NCBI RefSeq assembly: GCF_000224145.3
Contig: NW_004191376.1
Coordinates: 1-64,000, forward strand
DNA length: 64,000 nucleotides
Direction of reading: 5' to 3'
From: Ciona intestinalis
Lineage: Eukaryota > Chordata > Ascidiacea > Phlebobranchia > Cionidae
Below are positions 1 through 10,694 of this stretch, piece by piece. Below the pieces are notes generated by a model that ran no database searches, was not told the DNA's origin, and was given only the letters and a program-made list of their open reading frames with translations. The position numbers were made by a program, and so were the translations under genes. Numbering within the stretch: position 1 is the stretch's first letter; every line of letters starts with the position of its first letter.

Positions 1-31
1 TACAGCGATTGACACAATGTTAACAAGCCGG

Positions 32-339
32 ACATTTCAGAATTACTTCATGAGCTGTGGTGCAATTATCTGCATGTACGCGAGTTGGCTAGCAGAAGGT
101 AAACCATTGCTACAGCCAGATGTTAGACCAAGAGAATCCCAGGAGCATATCATGAGTCACGTCTGGATATTAACGTTTGTGGATCATTTTTCAGAATTAC
201 TTCATGAGCTGTGGTGCAATTATCTGCATGTACGCGAGTTGGCTAGCAGAAGGTAAACCATTGCTACAGCCAGATGTTAGACCAAGAGAATCCCAGGAGC
301 ATATCATGAGTCACGTCTGGATATTAACGTTTGTGGATC
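32..339. repeat. 154-bp tandem duplication
   Basis: Two near-identical copies lie head to tail, 32-185 and 186-339. The break falls inside a possible coding segment, so it is unrelated to any gene boundary. It is the first of many such duplications in the window. Confidence 0.85.
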
Positions 340-395
340 ATGTAGAAACCAGGATGAAAATATTACTGATTGGGTCCAATGCACTAAGTGTCCTC
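310..395 (+). pseudogene. Fragment with a PHD-like cysteine cluster
   Basis: One frame shows the spacing C-x2-C followed by W-V-Q-C-x2-C (about 333-392). That is the pattern of PHD-type zinc fingers found at the ends of several transposon proteins. The upstream frame is closed by a stop and the downstream frame cannot be followed. The element it came from is not recognised. A chance cysteine cluster is possible. Confidence 0.25.
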
Positions 396-583
396 AGTGA
401 CATTAACAAGGCAAAAATCAAATTTGTATGTTCCCATAGTAACAACATGGGTTTAAGGCCAGAAACATTTGTTGGCCTCCACCGAGGTCAAGCCTCCACC
501 GAGGTCAATTAAAGTAAAATCTACAAAACTAAAGCACCATTTTATTTTAATGCTTTAAATTAAAGCAAATGCTCTTACAGAAG

Positions 584-1141
584 TGTAGCGGTTGATTGTG
601 CTCTAACTAGCACAGATTTAATGATATAAAGATAGCTAAATTTAATACTAAATACAAAAAGATTGAATATAAAGCAACGTTGTATAGCGAAAACAAAAAG
701 CATGACAGGAATGGAATGCAGTTTCGCTGCTTGCGTAACATCTACTTTCCTGTCATTCTAATCGTGATAATAAAACAATTACCCAGTTGTGTGTATGCCA
801 GGCGAGTCAATTGCCACATGCCAATGACGCGTTTTATTGTTTTACTACACGTGTTTTTCGTTATACAAATCTTTCACTTTCCTGTACTGAGAGGCAGTAC
901 GGGGCTTGATACCCTGCTGTTCTCACTTTGTCTCTAAGCTTGATGTCGCTCGTTCTCCGTACAATAAACAGAGATGTGCCGTACAAGCGTCATACATCGG
1001 TGTGCAATGCGTTGCGGAGTCGGATAGCGTGAGCGTCGGGGCAGGAACGGATAGCGTGTGCGTCGGGGCAGGATGGAACAGCGTCGTCGCGAGGCTGCAG
1101 AGCGCGAGCAACAACTTCAACATTGGCCGCTCCCCCCCACA
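584..1141 (+). mobile_element. LTR of an unclassified LTR retrotransposon (copy a)
   Basis: The 558-bp segment begins TGTAGCGG and ends CCCCACA, giving TGT/ACA termini. The same sequence recurs at 43981-44507 (plus) and 29639-30178 (minus), with partial copies at 43690-43907 and 27425-27520. A primer-binding-site-like TGG follows directly. No gag or pol gene was found attached to any copy, so superfamily is left open. Confidence 0.7.
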
Positions 1142-1143
1142 GT

Positions 1144-1161
1144 TGGTGAACCGCTGGACAC
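1144..1161 (+). promoter_or_regulatory. Putative tRNA primer-binding site
   Basis: The sequence TGGTGAACCGCTGGACAC starts two bases after the LTR end, where minus-strand priming sites lie. TGG pairs with a tRNA CCA tail. The reverse-oriented copy near 29615-29636 keeps a related sequence. The priming tRNA is not identified. Confidence 0.45.
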
Positions 1162-1182
1162 AAAAAATCCTTCCGATGGCAA

Positions 1183-2207
1183 CAAAGTTAGTATAGACCA
1201 AGTTAGGAAACGGCGCTCGTGTCCGCCATTACGGAGCCCACAGAGCGTGAATCGCCTATACAAATGCATGGTCGGCATGTGTTCATTTAGTTCTTGTAAG
1301 CGATACAAAGCTAGAAAACACGTCTAGCGGTTGTTTTAACATATAAAATATAATTTCTAATATAAATCTTGTTATATAATATTCAATCTAGGAATTAATG
1401 TGGAGTAAATTAGTATTTGACTGGTTTTCGGCGTACAGTGTGGTTAGACAGGGTACTTTACGTTGGCGATTAAGATTAGCAGCAATCAGCTTAGTTTACA
1501 TAATAATATATGATCATACCTACGAACCTACAGAGCCATTCTTTACTACATTTATAATCCAACATGAGTGGACATGCAGCTCCAAAAGTACTAGCAGATA
1601 AGGTGTTCGCGTTTTCCGAATTCATAAAGACCCGGAACGCAGAAAAGGTAGCTTACTGATTCAAGCAGAGGACCAAAAATAACTCAGTATTGTTTTCCTC
1701 AATGTCACTTCGATATTAGGCAAATTTTACAAAGATACCTTAAGTTTCGTTGCCGAGTATACGCGTTGAGTTTGTGAGCCAAAAAGTAAAATCACGGCAA
1801 TTTACATGCAAAACTGCAGCTAGATACACCAGTTTATGGTAATGTTATGCGTTTTTGTTTGTATTTTTATATTTTAAACACGTTCTTTTATGTTTTTGGT
1901 TAGTAAACTTGATATTTTCTGTTTTTTTACTCTTGAATCGATTGAGTGTTTAATAAAAGTTGATTATTTTTGTGACGTTTATTATTGTGATAAGATATAA
2001 CATTAGTAGAAAGCCATTTTTACGCGCAGAAGTGCTTGGTTTTTAAAAAATCGCAATATTTAAACGAAAAACAGCACCCAGCAATGATAAAATGCTATGC
2101 CGTGGGCTCCGTAATGGTGGCGACTATGACGTCATAGACGCGAGACAATGGATAACAAGACTCGTTGTTTTACAATCCGTTTCCTAACTTGGTCTATACT
2201 AACTTTG
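1183..2207 (+). mobile_element. Decayed P-superfamily transposon, 1025 bp
   Basis: Inverted ends of about 30 bp begin CAAAGTTAGTATAGACC. They are bordered by a perfect 8-bp target duplication, GATGGCAA, at 1175-1182 and 2208-2215. Eight-base duplications and a THAP DNA-binding domain are hallmarks of P elements. A degenerate THAP remnant is readable near 1564-1680, with KDPERRK-like residues in one frame. The first THAP cysteine appears as histidine and the frame is broken. No catalytic domain remains. It sits inside the leader of an LTR element, and a related copy lies at 28222-29476. Confidence 0.8.
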
Positions 2208-2550
2208 GATGGCAAGTGCAGTCAACGATGAATCTTTTTCTCTTTATACCGAGCTGACCACTCACAGGGTTTCACTGGTCTATGTGGCCCGAATATTATA
2301 TTACTTTATTACTGTTGAAGTGAGTCTGACTAAGACCCCAACAAGCATAACCGTTGAGATGGGTAAAGTTTTCCCCCAACGAGTGATGGCAAAATGCCCT
2401 CTTATACCTATTTTTTAGGCTTATTGTGAGTTGATACACTCGCAGGGTTTCATTAATGTTATGGCTCGAATGTCTATTTCTTCTTTGGTCTTATATTTGT
2501 ATGCATATTGTGAGTTATGTTAGCACACTCACAGGGATTCAGCTGCCTAT

Positions 2551-5058
2551 CAGTGGCGTAGCAGCCACGAGGCAGTTGCAGTAGTCGACAATTTGTCCAA
2601 TGATGCTCTTGGCCTGAAGTTATAGATCACAATGTGAGAGTTGAGTTAGTCAAAGCAGGACCTGAAAAGTATCAAAACAAGGATGGCCCATTTGCTTCAA
2701 AGAGCAGAATAATTAAAGTTGGAGATACCAGCACTAAGCTTGAGCGAAGAAGTGTTTTCAAAGAATGGTTCTATAAAATACTCAAAAACGGTAACAGAAT
2801 TTTGAGAAGTTGGTTATTATATTCGAAAAAGGAATATGTATTGTTATTGTTGTTTCAATAATTTTTGGCATTTAAACCCACGCATATTTGAGCATGAGAA
2901 GTCCAAAATCCACAAAGAATGCTTGGAAAATGGAAAGATCTTGCATTGAGACTACAAATACAAGAAACGATTGACAAGAACCTGCAGAAAAATACGAGTG
3001 AAGACCAAAAAAAGTGGAAAGCAATTTTAGAAAGCGTTGTTGAGGTCATATTATTTTTAAGTAAACGAAACCCTCCTTTTCGAGGACATCGTGAAGCTTT
3101 TGAATCCAACAACCAAGGGAATTTTTTCGAGACCGTGAAGATTCTGGCAAAATATAGTCCCATACTCAGCAAACACCTTTCAGATATTCGTATTTCTAAG
3201 AATGACAACTACTTATCTTTCTCCCACTATTCAAAATGAGCTTACTTTGCTTCTCAGTAAACAAGTCAAAAACATCATTCTTGAAGAGGTGCGCGAAGCT
3301 AAATATTTTGCGATTATGTGCGACACCACTCCGGAAATATCACATACAAATGACTTTTATTGTCAGATATGTAACAACAATCAAAAACAGTAGTATTGCC
3401 CAACTGGAATCATTTTTGAATTTCTTTCCGTTAAGCGGAAAAACGGCATCTGAAATTTTTCAATCTATTCTAGATGAACTTGAAGAACTAAACAACTTAG
3501 ACGTGATGATGTGTAGAGGGGACAAGGCTACGACAACGCATCTACCGTGTCGGGAATTCATGCTGGAGTTCAGCAAAAAATCAAAAACATAAATCCAAAA
3601 GCACTATTTGTAGTACAGTGTGGAAATCACACACTGAATCTTGCAGGTGTTCATGCCGTCGGATCGTCGCAATTAAGCGACAGATTTTTCGCTGTTTTAG
3701 AAAGACTATGTTTTTTTTCTGCCTCTACTCATAGATGGGATGTCCTTCTAAAGCATGCGCCAATCGCGCTGAAGCGAGTGATTGATACGCGATGGAGCAC
3801 ACATCACGCTGCTGTAAAGGCTCTTCACGCAGGTTTTCATGAGATTATGGATGCTCTAGACTCTAGAGGAACTATGTAATCCAAACGAAAATCTTAATAC
3901 ACGAGGTGACGCTCATAGTATACTAGAAGCGATTGTTTGGTGGGCTTTTTATTCCAATGTGTTTGCCTGTTTGGTGGGCTTTCTATTCCAATGTGTTTGC
4001 CATCCAAAGCACCGAGACAGTTGGCATCTACCATGTCGGGAATTCATGCTGGAGTTCGGCAAAAAATCAAAAACATAAATCCAAAAGCACTATTTGTACC
4101 GTGTGGAAATCACACCGGGAATTCATGCTGGAGTTCAGCAAAAAATCCAAAAGCACTATTTGTAGTACAGTGTGGAAATCACACACTGAATCTTGCAGGT
4201 GTTCATGCCGTCGGATCGTCGCAATTAAGCCACAGATTTTTCGCTGTTTTAGAAAGACTATGTTTTTTTTCTGCCTCTACTCATAGATGGGATGTCCTTC
4301 TAAAGCATGCGCCAATCGCGCTGAAGCGAGTGATTGATACGCGATGGAGCACACATCACGCTGCTGTAAAGGCTCTTCACGCAGGTTTTCATGAGATTAT
4401 GGATGCTCTAGACTCTAGAGGAACTATGTAATCCAAACGAAAATCTTAATACACGAGGTGACGCTCATAGTATACTAGAAGCGATTGTTTGGTGGGCTTT
4501 TTATTCCAATGTGTTTGCCTGTTTGGTGGGCTTTCTATTCCAATGTGTTTGCCATCCAAAGCACCGAGACAGTTGGCATCTACCATGTCGGGAATTCATG
4601 CTGGAGTTCGGCAAAAAATCAAAAACATAAATCCAAAAGCACTATTTGTACCGTGTGGAAATCACACCGGGAATTCATGCTGGAGTTCAGCAAAAAATCC
4701 AAAAGCACTATTTGTAGTACAGTGTGGAAATCACACACTGAATCTTGCAGGTGTTCATGCCGTCGGATCGTCGCAATTAAGCGACAGATTTTTCGCTGTT
4801 TTAGAAAGACTATGTTTTTTTTCTGCCTCTACTCATAGATGGGATGTCCTTCTAAAGCATGCGCCAATCGCGCTGAAGCGAGTGATTGATACGCGATGGA
4901 GCACAAATCACGCTGCTGTAAAGTCTCTTCACGCAGGTTTTGATGAGATTATGGGTGCTCTAGAGGAACTATGTAATCCATTAGCAAGTATGAATTCCGA
5001 TTTAGTGTCTCTTTCTTTAAACATCGCATCAACCCAAACACTTCTGCCAGTTAATTAA
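2551..5058 (+). pseudogene. hAT transposase (ZMYM/TTF-type), broken and internally triplicated
   Basis: The left end CAGTGGCGTAGC at 2551 is a classic hAT terminal sequence. Downstream frames read, in order: a TTF-type zinc-finger region (about 2600-2860, RVELVKAGP and W-L-L-Y-S), a spacer with W-K-x-L near 2919-3010, a DUF4371-like part (3050-3400, with EAKYFAIMCD) and the C-terminal half of the catalytic region (NPKALFVVQCGNHTLNLAG; SASTHRWDVL; DTRWSTHHAAVKAL). Proteins of this kind cut and paste hAT elements through an RNase-H-like fold. Frames shift repeatedly, and the segment around 3550-3930 is present three times, so no functional protein is made. No right-hand hAT end was found. Confidence 0.8.
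3933..5036 (+). repeat. 552-bp tandem duplication inside the hAT pseudogene
   Basis: Bases 3933-4484 and 4485-5036 are nearly identical, differing by a few substitutions (for example near 4230 versus 4782). A third, partial copy precedes them at about 3548-3932. Each copy ends with the hAT motif around DTRW. Confidence 0.9.
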
Positions 5059-5430
5059 TTCAGTTTCATATATTGCAATTTGAATTTAACAGTAAAATTT
5101 CCATTTACTTTTTGTTTGTTTGTTGCAGCATGAGTGATATCAATGTCATTTCTTGTTGTACTAAAACAGCTGCTCACGCTCAATTTTACACTTCAACGAA
5201 TTATATAATGTCATTTTTGCCTCGCAGTATAAAATCAAAATCTAGAATAAAATACTACCTCTGATGCACTTCTGTAAACACGTGTAGCATTCAGCTAAAT
5301 TTATTTTATTACGACGTGCGATACGACACCGATCGAGTAGGATTGAATTCTTTGGCCCGTCGTGCCAAGCATTTCTCGCGTCGGGAGAGTCTCAAAATTT
5401 CACTTCTCCACGTATGCTCTGACGCGGTGT
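5059..5430. other. No gene recognised
   Basis: The stretch follows the hAT remnant and holds only short frames with no similarity that I recognise. No hAT right terminus was seen. Confidence 0.5.
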
Positions 5431-5439
5431 GCATTAGCA

Positions 5440-5830
5440 TACGTAAGGGCGTGTCGGCGTCGGATCGGAAGGCGTTAACGACGCGATAACGAGGGCAGTG
5501 TGCGTAAGCAAACGTTGCCCGGACGTCGGGCTTCGTTGTGGTGGAAGCTGTCCGCCCCCGCTGTTGTACAATTGCGCCGAGCTTTCTCCGGGGTGCCGAG
5601 GTGCCCTCGCTGCGGAGCCAGGTCTTCGAGGTCGTGCTCTTGCCGACCCTACCATGCTAGGTTGTTTTACACTGAGCGAAAACTTCGGCCCGACGTCCGG
5701 TTTCGTTGTAGTGAAAGCTGTCCCCCCCCCCCGGTCGTTGTATTAGTACGCCAAGCTTCCCGAGCTCTCTGCGGGGTGCCGAGATGCTCGAACCCTCTCT
5801 GGGATACCAAGGCGCGGTTGCTACTGTAGA
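5440..5830. repeat. GC-rich island with two imperfect repeat units
   Basis: Two related units, near 5500-5610 and 5665-5795, share GACGTC, TTTCGTTGT-like, GAAGCTGTCC and GGGGTGCCGAG blocks. Open frames exist on both strands, as expected for a stop-poor GC-rich repeat, and none looks like a known protein. The composition contrasts sharply with the AT-rich surroundings. Confidence 0.55.
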
Positions 5831-5934
5831 AGAGTATAGGCGCTGGGAACGCAGGAGTTGCCTGCACGGCTCGGGCTCCCAATGCTGGAGGTGGAATAGG
5901 TGCGGGGAGTGCAGCGGGTCGAACCACAGCAGCA

Positions 5935-6420
5935 GCGTTAAAACTGCAAAATAATAAATAACGACTTGTACACATAAAAAAAGATAAACAATGTTCACAT
6001 CACTAAGACGAGATTACATAAGTGACAAATAAAGCTTTCATCGAGAGAAGCACTCATCTGAAACACGCCATAACAAAGATACAAATTCAAAAAATAGTTT
6101 CCTATTTATTTTTTTGTTGTTAAAAAACAGAATAGTAGTTTAAAAATAGTTTCGTATTCTTTTGTTGTAAAAAACTTTTGAATGTTAAAGTTTAGGAATG
6201 AAAATGTCAGCTGTTCCGCAAAATAAAAAATCGAATGTAGCGTGAAAACCGCGAAATACTAATATAATTAACGATATAAACAATTATATTATAAATATAT
6301 TTAATTATATTAATTATAAACATAATATTGACGTAAATAAAGTTTACATCACCAAGACGAGATTACCCAAGTAACAAATAAAGCTTTCATTGAGAGAAGC
6401 AGTAATCTAAAGCACGCTTC
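5935..6420. repeat. Two copies of a dispersed repeat
   Basis: Copies at about 5935-6060 and 6240-6420 share blocks such as GCAAAATAATAA, ACGACTTGTA, CACCAAGACGAGATTAC, AAGTGACAAATAAAGC and TTTCATTGAGAGAAGCA. Relatives lie at 25778-25918 and 44929-45050, with a divergent one at 45395-45610. The parent element is unknown. Confidence 0.6.
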
Positions 6421-6429
6421 TGGGAAATC

Positions 6430-8878
6430 ATAAAAATGATTTTTTTGTTTTTTTTCGCATAAAAAATGTAGTTGTACTGTTTTGAACTTATTTTTTTTTG
6501 CAAAAAAAAACTGTTGTAAATACTAATGTTAGAAACTTTTTTTAATAAAGTGTTAATTTTTATTGCTTAAAACCAGTAATCATAAAAATGATTTTTTTGT
6601 TTTTTTCGCATAAAAAATGTAGTTGTACTGTTTTGAACTTAAATTTTTTTGCAAAAAAAAACTGTTGTAAATACTAATGTTAGAAACTTTTTTTAATAAA
6701 GTGTTAATTTTTATTGCTTAAAACCAGTAACTGTACAGTTTTATTTAAAACTTTTTTTTGAATTCTTTTGGGAAACATGAAAAAATTGATTTTTTTGTTT
6801 TTTTTGCATGAAAATTGTAGTTGTACTGTTTTAAACTCAAAAGTTTTTGCCAAAAAAATTGTAAAAACTAATGTTAAAATTTTTTTTTTATAAAGTTTTA
6901 ATTTTTTGTTGCTAAAAACAAGTAACTGTACAGTTTTATTTAAAACATTTTTTAATGTTATAAACTTAAAATTTTTTTGAAAAAAGTTTGCAAAAAAAAA
7001 CAATTGTTGTAAAAACTAATGTTAAATTTTTTTTTAATTTTTAATTTTGTTATTGTTTAAACAAGTAACTGTACAGTTTTAATAAAACATTTTTTTGATT
7101 TCGTTTGGGAAACAAGAATTGTAGTTGTACTGTTATGAACTTAAAATTTTTCCGAAAAAATTTTGCAAAAAATAAATAAAAAATTGTTGTAAAAACTAAT
7201 GTTAAAATTTTTTTAATTTTTTTTTAATTCTTTATTGTTTTTTTGATTTCGTTTGGGAAACAAGAAAAAATTTGTTTCTTTTTTTTTGCATAAAAATTGT
7301 AGTTGTACTGTTATGAACTTAAAATTTTTCCGAAAAAATTTTGCAAAAAAATAAATAAAAAATTGTTGTAAAAACTAATGTTAAAATTTTTTTAATTTTT
7401 TATTCTTTTTTTTTAATTCTTTTAGTTAAGTATTTTTTGATTTCCTTTGGGAAACATGAAAAAATTTGTTTCTTTTTTTTTGCATAAAAATTGTAGTTGT
7501 ACTGTTATGAACTTAAAATTTTTCAGAAAAAATTTTGCAAAAAATAAATAAAAAATTGTTGTAAAAACTAATAGTTAAATTTTATTTTAATTCATTTTTT
7601 TTTTATTGTTTAAAACAAGTAACTGTACAGTTTTAATTAAAATATTTTTTGATTTCCTTTGGGAAACATGAAAAAATTGATTTTTTTTTTTGCATAAAAA
7701 TTATAGTTGTACTGTTATGAACTTAAAATTTTTCAGAAAAAATTTTGCAAAAAATAAATAAAAAATTGTTGTAAAAACTAATAATTAAATTTTATTTTAA
7801 TTAATTTTTTTTTATTGTTTAAAACAAGTAACTGTACAGTTTTAATTAAAACATTTTTTGGAATTCCCTTGGGAAACATGAAAAAATTGATTTTTTTTTT
7901 TTTTGCATTAAAATTATAGTTGTACTGTTATGAACTTAAAAAAAAAATTTGCAGAAAAAAAAATTGTTGTAAAAACTAATATTAAAATTTTTTTTTTCAA
8001 TAAATTTTTTTAATTTTTTGTTGTTTAAAACAAGTAACTGTACAGTTTTAATTAAAACCTATTTTGATTTCCTTTGCGAAACATGAAAAAATTGATTTTT
8101 TTTGTTTTTTTTTGCATAAAAATTGTAGTTGTACTGTTATGAACTTAAATTTTTTCAGAAAAAATTTTGCAAAAAATAAATAAAAAATTGTTGTAAAAAC
8201 TAATAATAAATTTTATTTTAATTAATTTTTTTTTTTTTTAGTAACTGTACAGTTTTAATTAAAACATTTTTTTGAACTCCTTTGGGAAACACTAAACAAT
8301 TGTTTTTTTTTGTTTTTTTTCAGCATAAATATTGTAATTGTACTGTTATAAACTTCAAATATTTTCGAAAAAATTAAAAAAGAAAAAAATTGTTGTAAAA
8401 CTAATGTTAAAATTTTTTTTTAATAAAATTTTAATTTTAAACAAGTAACTGTACAGATTTAATTAAAACATTTTTTTGGAATTCCTTTAAAAAACATGAA
8501 AAAAATGATTTTTTTGCTTAAAAATTGTAGTTGTACCGATATAAACTTAAAATTTTTCCGAAAAATTTCTGCAAAAAAAAAATTGTTGTAAAAACTAATG
8601 TTAAAAATTTTTTTTCAATAAAATTTTAATTTTTTTCTGTTTAGAACAAGTAGTAACTGTACAGTTTTAATTAAAACAGTTTTTTGAATTAAATTTAAAA
8701 ACATGAAAAAATTGATTTTTTTTGTTATTTCAGCATAAAAATTGTAGTTGTACTGTTATAAACTTATATTTTTTTAGAAATGATTTTGCAAAAAAAAAAA
8801 ATTGTTGTAAAAACTAAAGTTAAATTTTTTTTTAATAAAATTTTAATTTTTGATTGTTTAAAAAACAAGTAACACGAA
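6430..8878. repeat. A/T-rich satellite, about 12 units of 140-215 bp
   Basis: Each unit holds a palindromic GTAACTGTACAG block and a GTTGTACTGTTATGAACTTA-like block, separated by runs of A and T. GTAACTGTACAG recurs near 6727, 6921, 7064, 7618, 7828, 8033, 8242, 8443 and 8654. Unit length varies through homopolymer changes. The array stops abruptly at the R2 fragment starting about 8879. The long frame on the minus strand here is compositional. Confidence 0.85.
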
Positions 8879-9590
8879 AAATTAACTATTACAAGTGTGA
8901 GCAGGTCACGCAGTGGGCTAGAGAAGCCACAAAGGCGTCCATAGTGGAGTTTAGCTCAATAACGCTGGACTGGCGAGTGTGTATGGCCTCTGAGACGGAG
9001 CAATTTCTAAGATACCGATTGCTGCTGCCTAGAGAGGTGGCCCTAGCCAGTGCAGTAGTTTGCGAGCACGGCTAAACTATGTGGCGCCATTTTCGTACCT
9101 GCACGGCGAACGGGGGAATTACGTGATGCTAGCTCCATCTAACGACGACCAACTGTCGCTCTACAGTTACCGTAAATTCGCCCCATCTTTGAAAGAGTTT
9201 TAACACCCGCTTTTCCTGTTGCTTCTCTACTGATTTTTGCGTCTTCCATACCTGTTACCTACTTAAATACCTAGCCCTTTGGCCTGATTCCTGTTACGAC
9301 TAAGTCCCTCTTCAGTATAACTTCCACGTAGTCTTAACAACCACTTTTCCTGTTGTTTCTTCTTTGATTTTCGCGCCTTTTGTACCTGTTTTTTACTTGA
9401 ATATCCAGCTACTTGGGCAGAGCCCTGTTAATACCTAAGTACCTCCTCAATATAGCTCCCACACAAACCACTAGTAAATGACTAATGACGCATGAGTCTG
9501 AGATATGGACCCGAGGAGTCCAGTACAAGCATGTTACTTGCCCTCACCGCGAACCGGTTTAGAGTTTAAATGAAAAGTTTGCCCATTTTT
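8879..9590 (+). mobile_element. R2 retrotransposon 3' end, lineage B (5'-truncated copy)
   Basis: The coding tail (stop at 9073-9075) reads CEQVTQWAREATKASIVEF and matches the last part of the R2 endonuclease region on the minus strand at 23.9 kb. The 3' UTR that follows also matches that copy (GAGATATGGACCCGAGGAGT, CGCGAACCGGTTTAGAG). R2 proteins nick 28S rDNA and copy their RNA into the site. This copy begins inside the satellite, as expected for a 5'-truncated insertion or a rearrangement. Instead of the expected downstream 28S sequence, its 3' end meets a 28S upstream-like stub at 9597. Confidence 0.85.
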
Positions 9591-9596
9591 TAAAAT

Positions 9597-9614
9597 GGTT
9601 ACGACTCTCTTAAG
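9597..9614 (+). rRNA. 28S rRNA stub upstream of the R2 insertion site
   Basis: GACTCTCTTAAGG (9603-9615) is the conserved 28S sequence immediately 5' of the R2 nick. The bases just before it differ from common 28S by transitions only. It joins directly to the 5' end of an R2 element. Confidence 0.7.
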
Positions 9615-9689
9615 GTGGTTACCTTCTCGTGGTAAGAGTCGCAACTACCTCAAGTCACAGTGTGGGCTCGGCGGAAACTAAAAACCACC
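9603..9689 (+). ncRNA. HDV-like self-cleaving ribozyme at an R2 5' end
   Basis: The strand folds into the nested double-pseudoknot order. P1 pairs 9603-9608 (GACTCT, inside the 28S stub) with 9635-9640 (AGAGTC). P2 pairs 9614-9620 (GGTGGTT) with 9683-9689 (AACCACC). P3 pairs ACC 9621-9623 with GGT 9631-9633 around a 7-base loop TTCTCGT, very like the HDV L3 loop. The J4/2 segment keeps a candidate catalytic C at 9678 in ACTAAA. P4 is not obvious. Cleavage before G9603 would lie 13 bases upstream of the R2 junction, a position known for R2 ribozymes whose P1 uses 28S sequence. Confidence 0.75.
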
Positions 9690-10294
9690 AACACTGGCAA
9701 AGGGTGCGCTAAATAGAAATGTGGCTGTTCGTTTGCGCTGCCAATTGCCGTTTTGGTCGTATCGAGTGGTTTTGTCGCAGCTAGTTGCAAGTCGATCTCG
9801 CGGCGGGATAACAGGGAATAGCGGGCAAGAGCTCGCCCTCGTACCGCCGCGCGATAAGTGACAGTTTTCTAAGCTCTGANNNNNNNNNNNNNNNNNNNNN
9901 NNNNNNNNNNNNNNNNNNNNNNNNNNNNNACCCCAATCGCGCGGCCGCCCTTTGGGTTGGCGGTTACGTTGTCACCTGGTTGATCCTGCCAGTATTGATC
10001 TATTAGTTAATCTAATGGCCTTCTCAGAAGCCTCAGGGCGGGATAGAAAAATTCTGAGTGCAGGACTTATGGGCCGACTCCCCGTTTGTCTCAAGTTAAC
10101 CAGTTTTGACCGTACGTGTGAACAGATACGTCAGGTGAGAGAGAGCGCGAGGTACCGGGGATACCTCGAGGAGTTAAGGAGTCAAGGTAGAGCTACTAGC
10201 CCGGGGCGTACCCAACCTGAGCCAGAGGAGGATAGGCTCGTTAGTAAACCCTCTCCGGAGATCCCTGACGAGTTCTTGAATCCCCTGCCAGCTG
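9615..10294 (+). mobile_element. R2 lineage A: 5' UTR and N-terminal coding part
   Basis: After the ribozyme come a UTR, a 50-N gap (9880-9929) and an open frame from about 9952 to the CACTA insertion at 10295. The encoded segment (about 114 codons) has no motif that I recognise. The frame continues without a stop across the excised CACTA element into 18196-18310, which ties it to the R2 protein downstream. It includes the frame passing through an 18S-like 21-mer at 9974-9994. Because of the gap, linkage of ribozyme and frame is inferred. Confidence 0.6.
9880..9929. other. Assembly gap (50 N)
   Basis: A run of exactly 50 N, the usual marker of a join of unknown size. Confidence 0.95.
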
Positions 10295-10690
10295 CACTAA
10301 AAATTTTGATGTGTTGTTTCAACACACTGGCGTGTTATTACAGCACTGCTAGTGTGTTAATTTTGTGTGATTTCACACGTTTGATGTGTTGTTAGAACAC
10401 ACTGACGTGTTAAATCGCAAAACAACACGGCGTTTTTGAAAACAACACGCCCGCTTCACCAATAAAAACATGCCTAATTTTATCAAACGTGTTAAAATGA
10501 GTGAAAAAACACACCTGGTGTCTTATTTAGTAAATTACACACCATTTGCCGTGTTGTTTTTAAATGAAATTACACACCATTTGCCATGTTGTTTCCAAAA
10601 TGAAAACCATCTTTTAGACAGTAATACAAAGTGGTGCAAACCTGACAATAATTGCTCCTCCTTTAATATACAACACCAATATTAAGTAAG
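10295..10690 (+). repeat. CACTA left terminus and subterminal motif array
   Basis: The region contains many direct and inverted copies of GTGTTGTT or AACAACAC, for example near 10310, 10380, 10425, 10545 and 10585. These are the probable transposase-binding repeats. Confidence 0.8.
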
Positions 10691-10694
10691 GTTG

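Larger units (their letters stand above)
1142..2550 (+). mobile_element. LTR-element untranslated leader, interrupted
   Basis: Outside the P-type insertion (1183-2207) this leader contains a loosely repeated motif around 2255-2300, 2420-2475 and 2505-2545. Each copy has CTCACAGGG or CTCGCAGGG, then a TTCA block, then GGCNCGAAT. The same leader in inverted orientation occupies 27900-28221 and 29485-29638. No coding sequence is seen. Confidence 0.55.

Noticed and set aside
1058..1327. Plus-strand 89-residue frame
   Set aside because: It runs from the LTR through the priming site into the P-type element, so it cannot be one gene.
584..2550. A complete LTR retrotransposon
   Set aside because: No gag, protease, RT or integrase frame follows the leader; a hAT element begins at 2551.
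5434..5998. Several overlapping frames on both strands
   Set aside because: They arise from a GC-rich repeat with few stops; none shows conserved motifs.
6704..7003. 99-residue open frame on the minus strand
   Set aside because: It is made of Phe, Lys and Asn codons from A/T runs of the satellite.
6430..8878. Regular repeats that could suggest a CRISPR array
   Set aside because: Unit length (140-215 bp), variable homopolymers and eukaryotic context fit a satellite. There are no short direct repeats with unique spacers and no cas genes.
9974..9994. An 18S rRNA gene
   Set aside because: Only 21 bases match and the following bases are not 18S, so it is listed as a finding only.
9952..10395. 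Open frame continuing past 10294 into the CACTA element
   Set aside because: The last 34 codons are the CACTA terminal repeats; the real frame continues at 18196.
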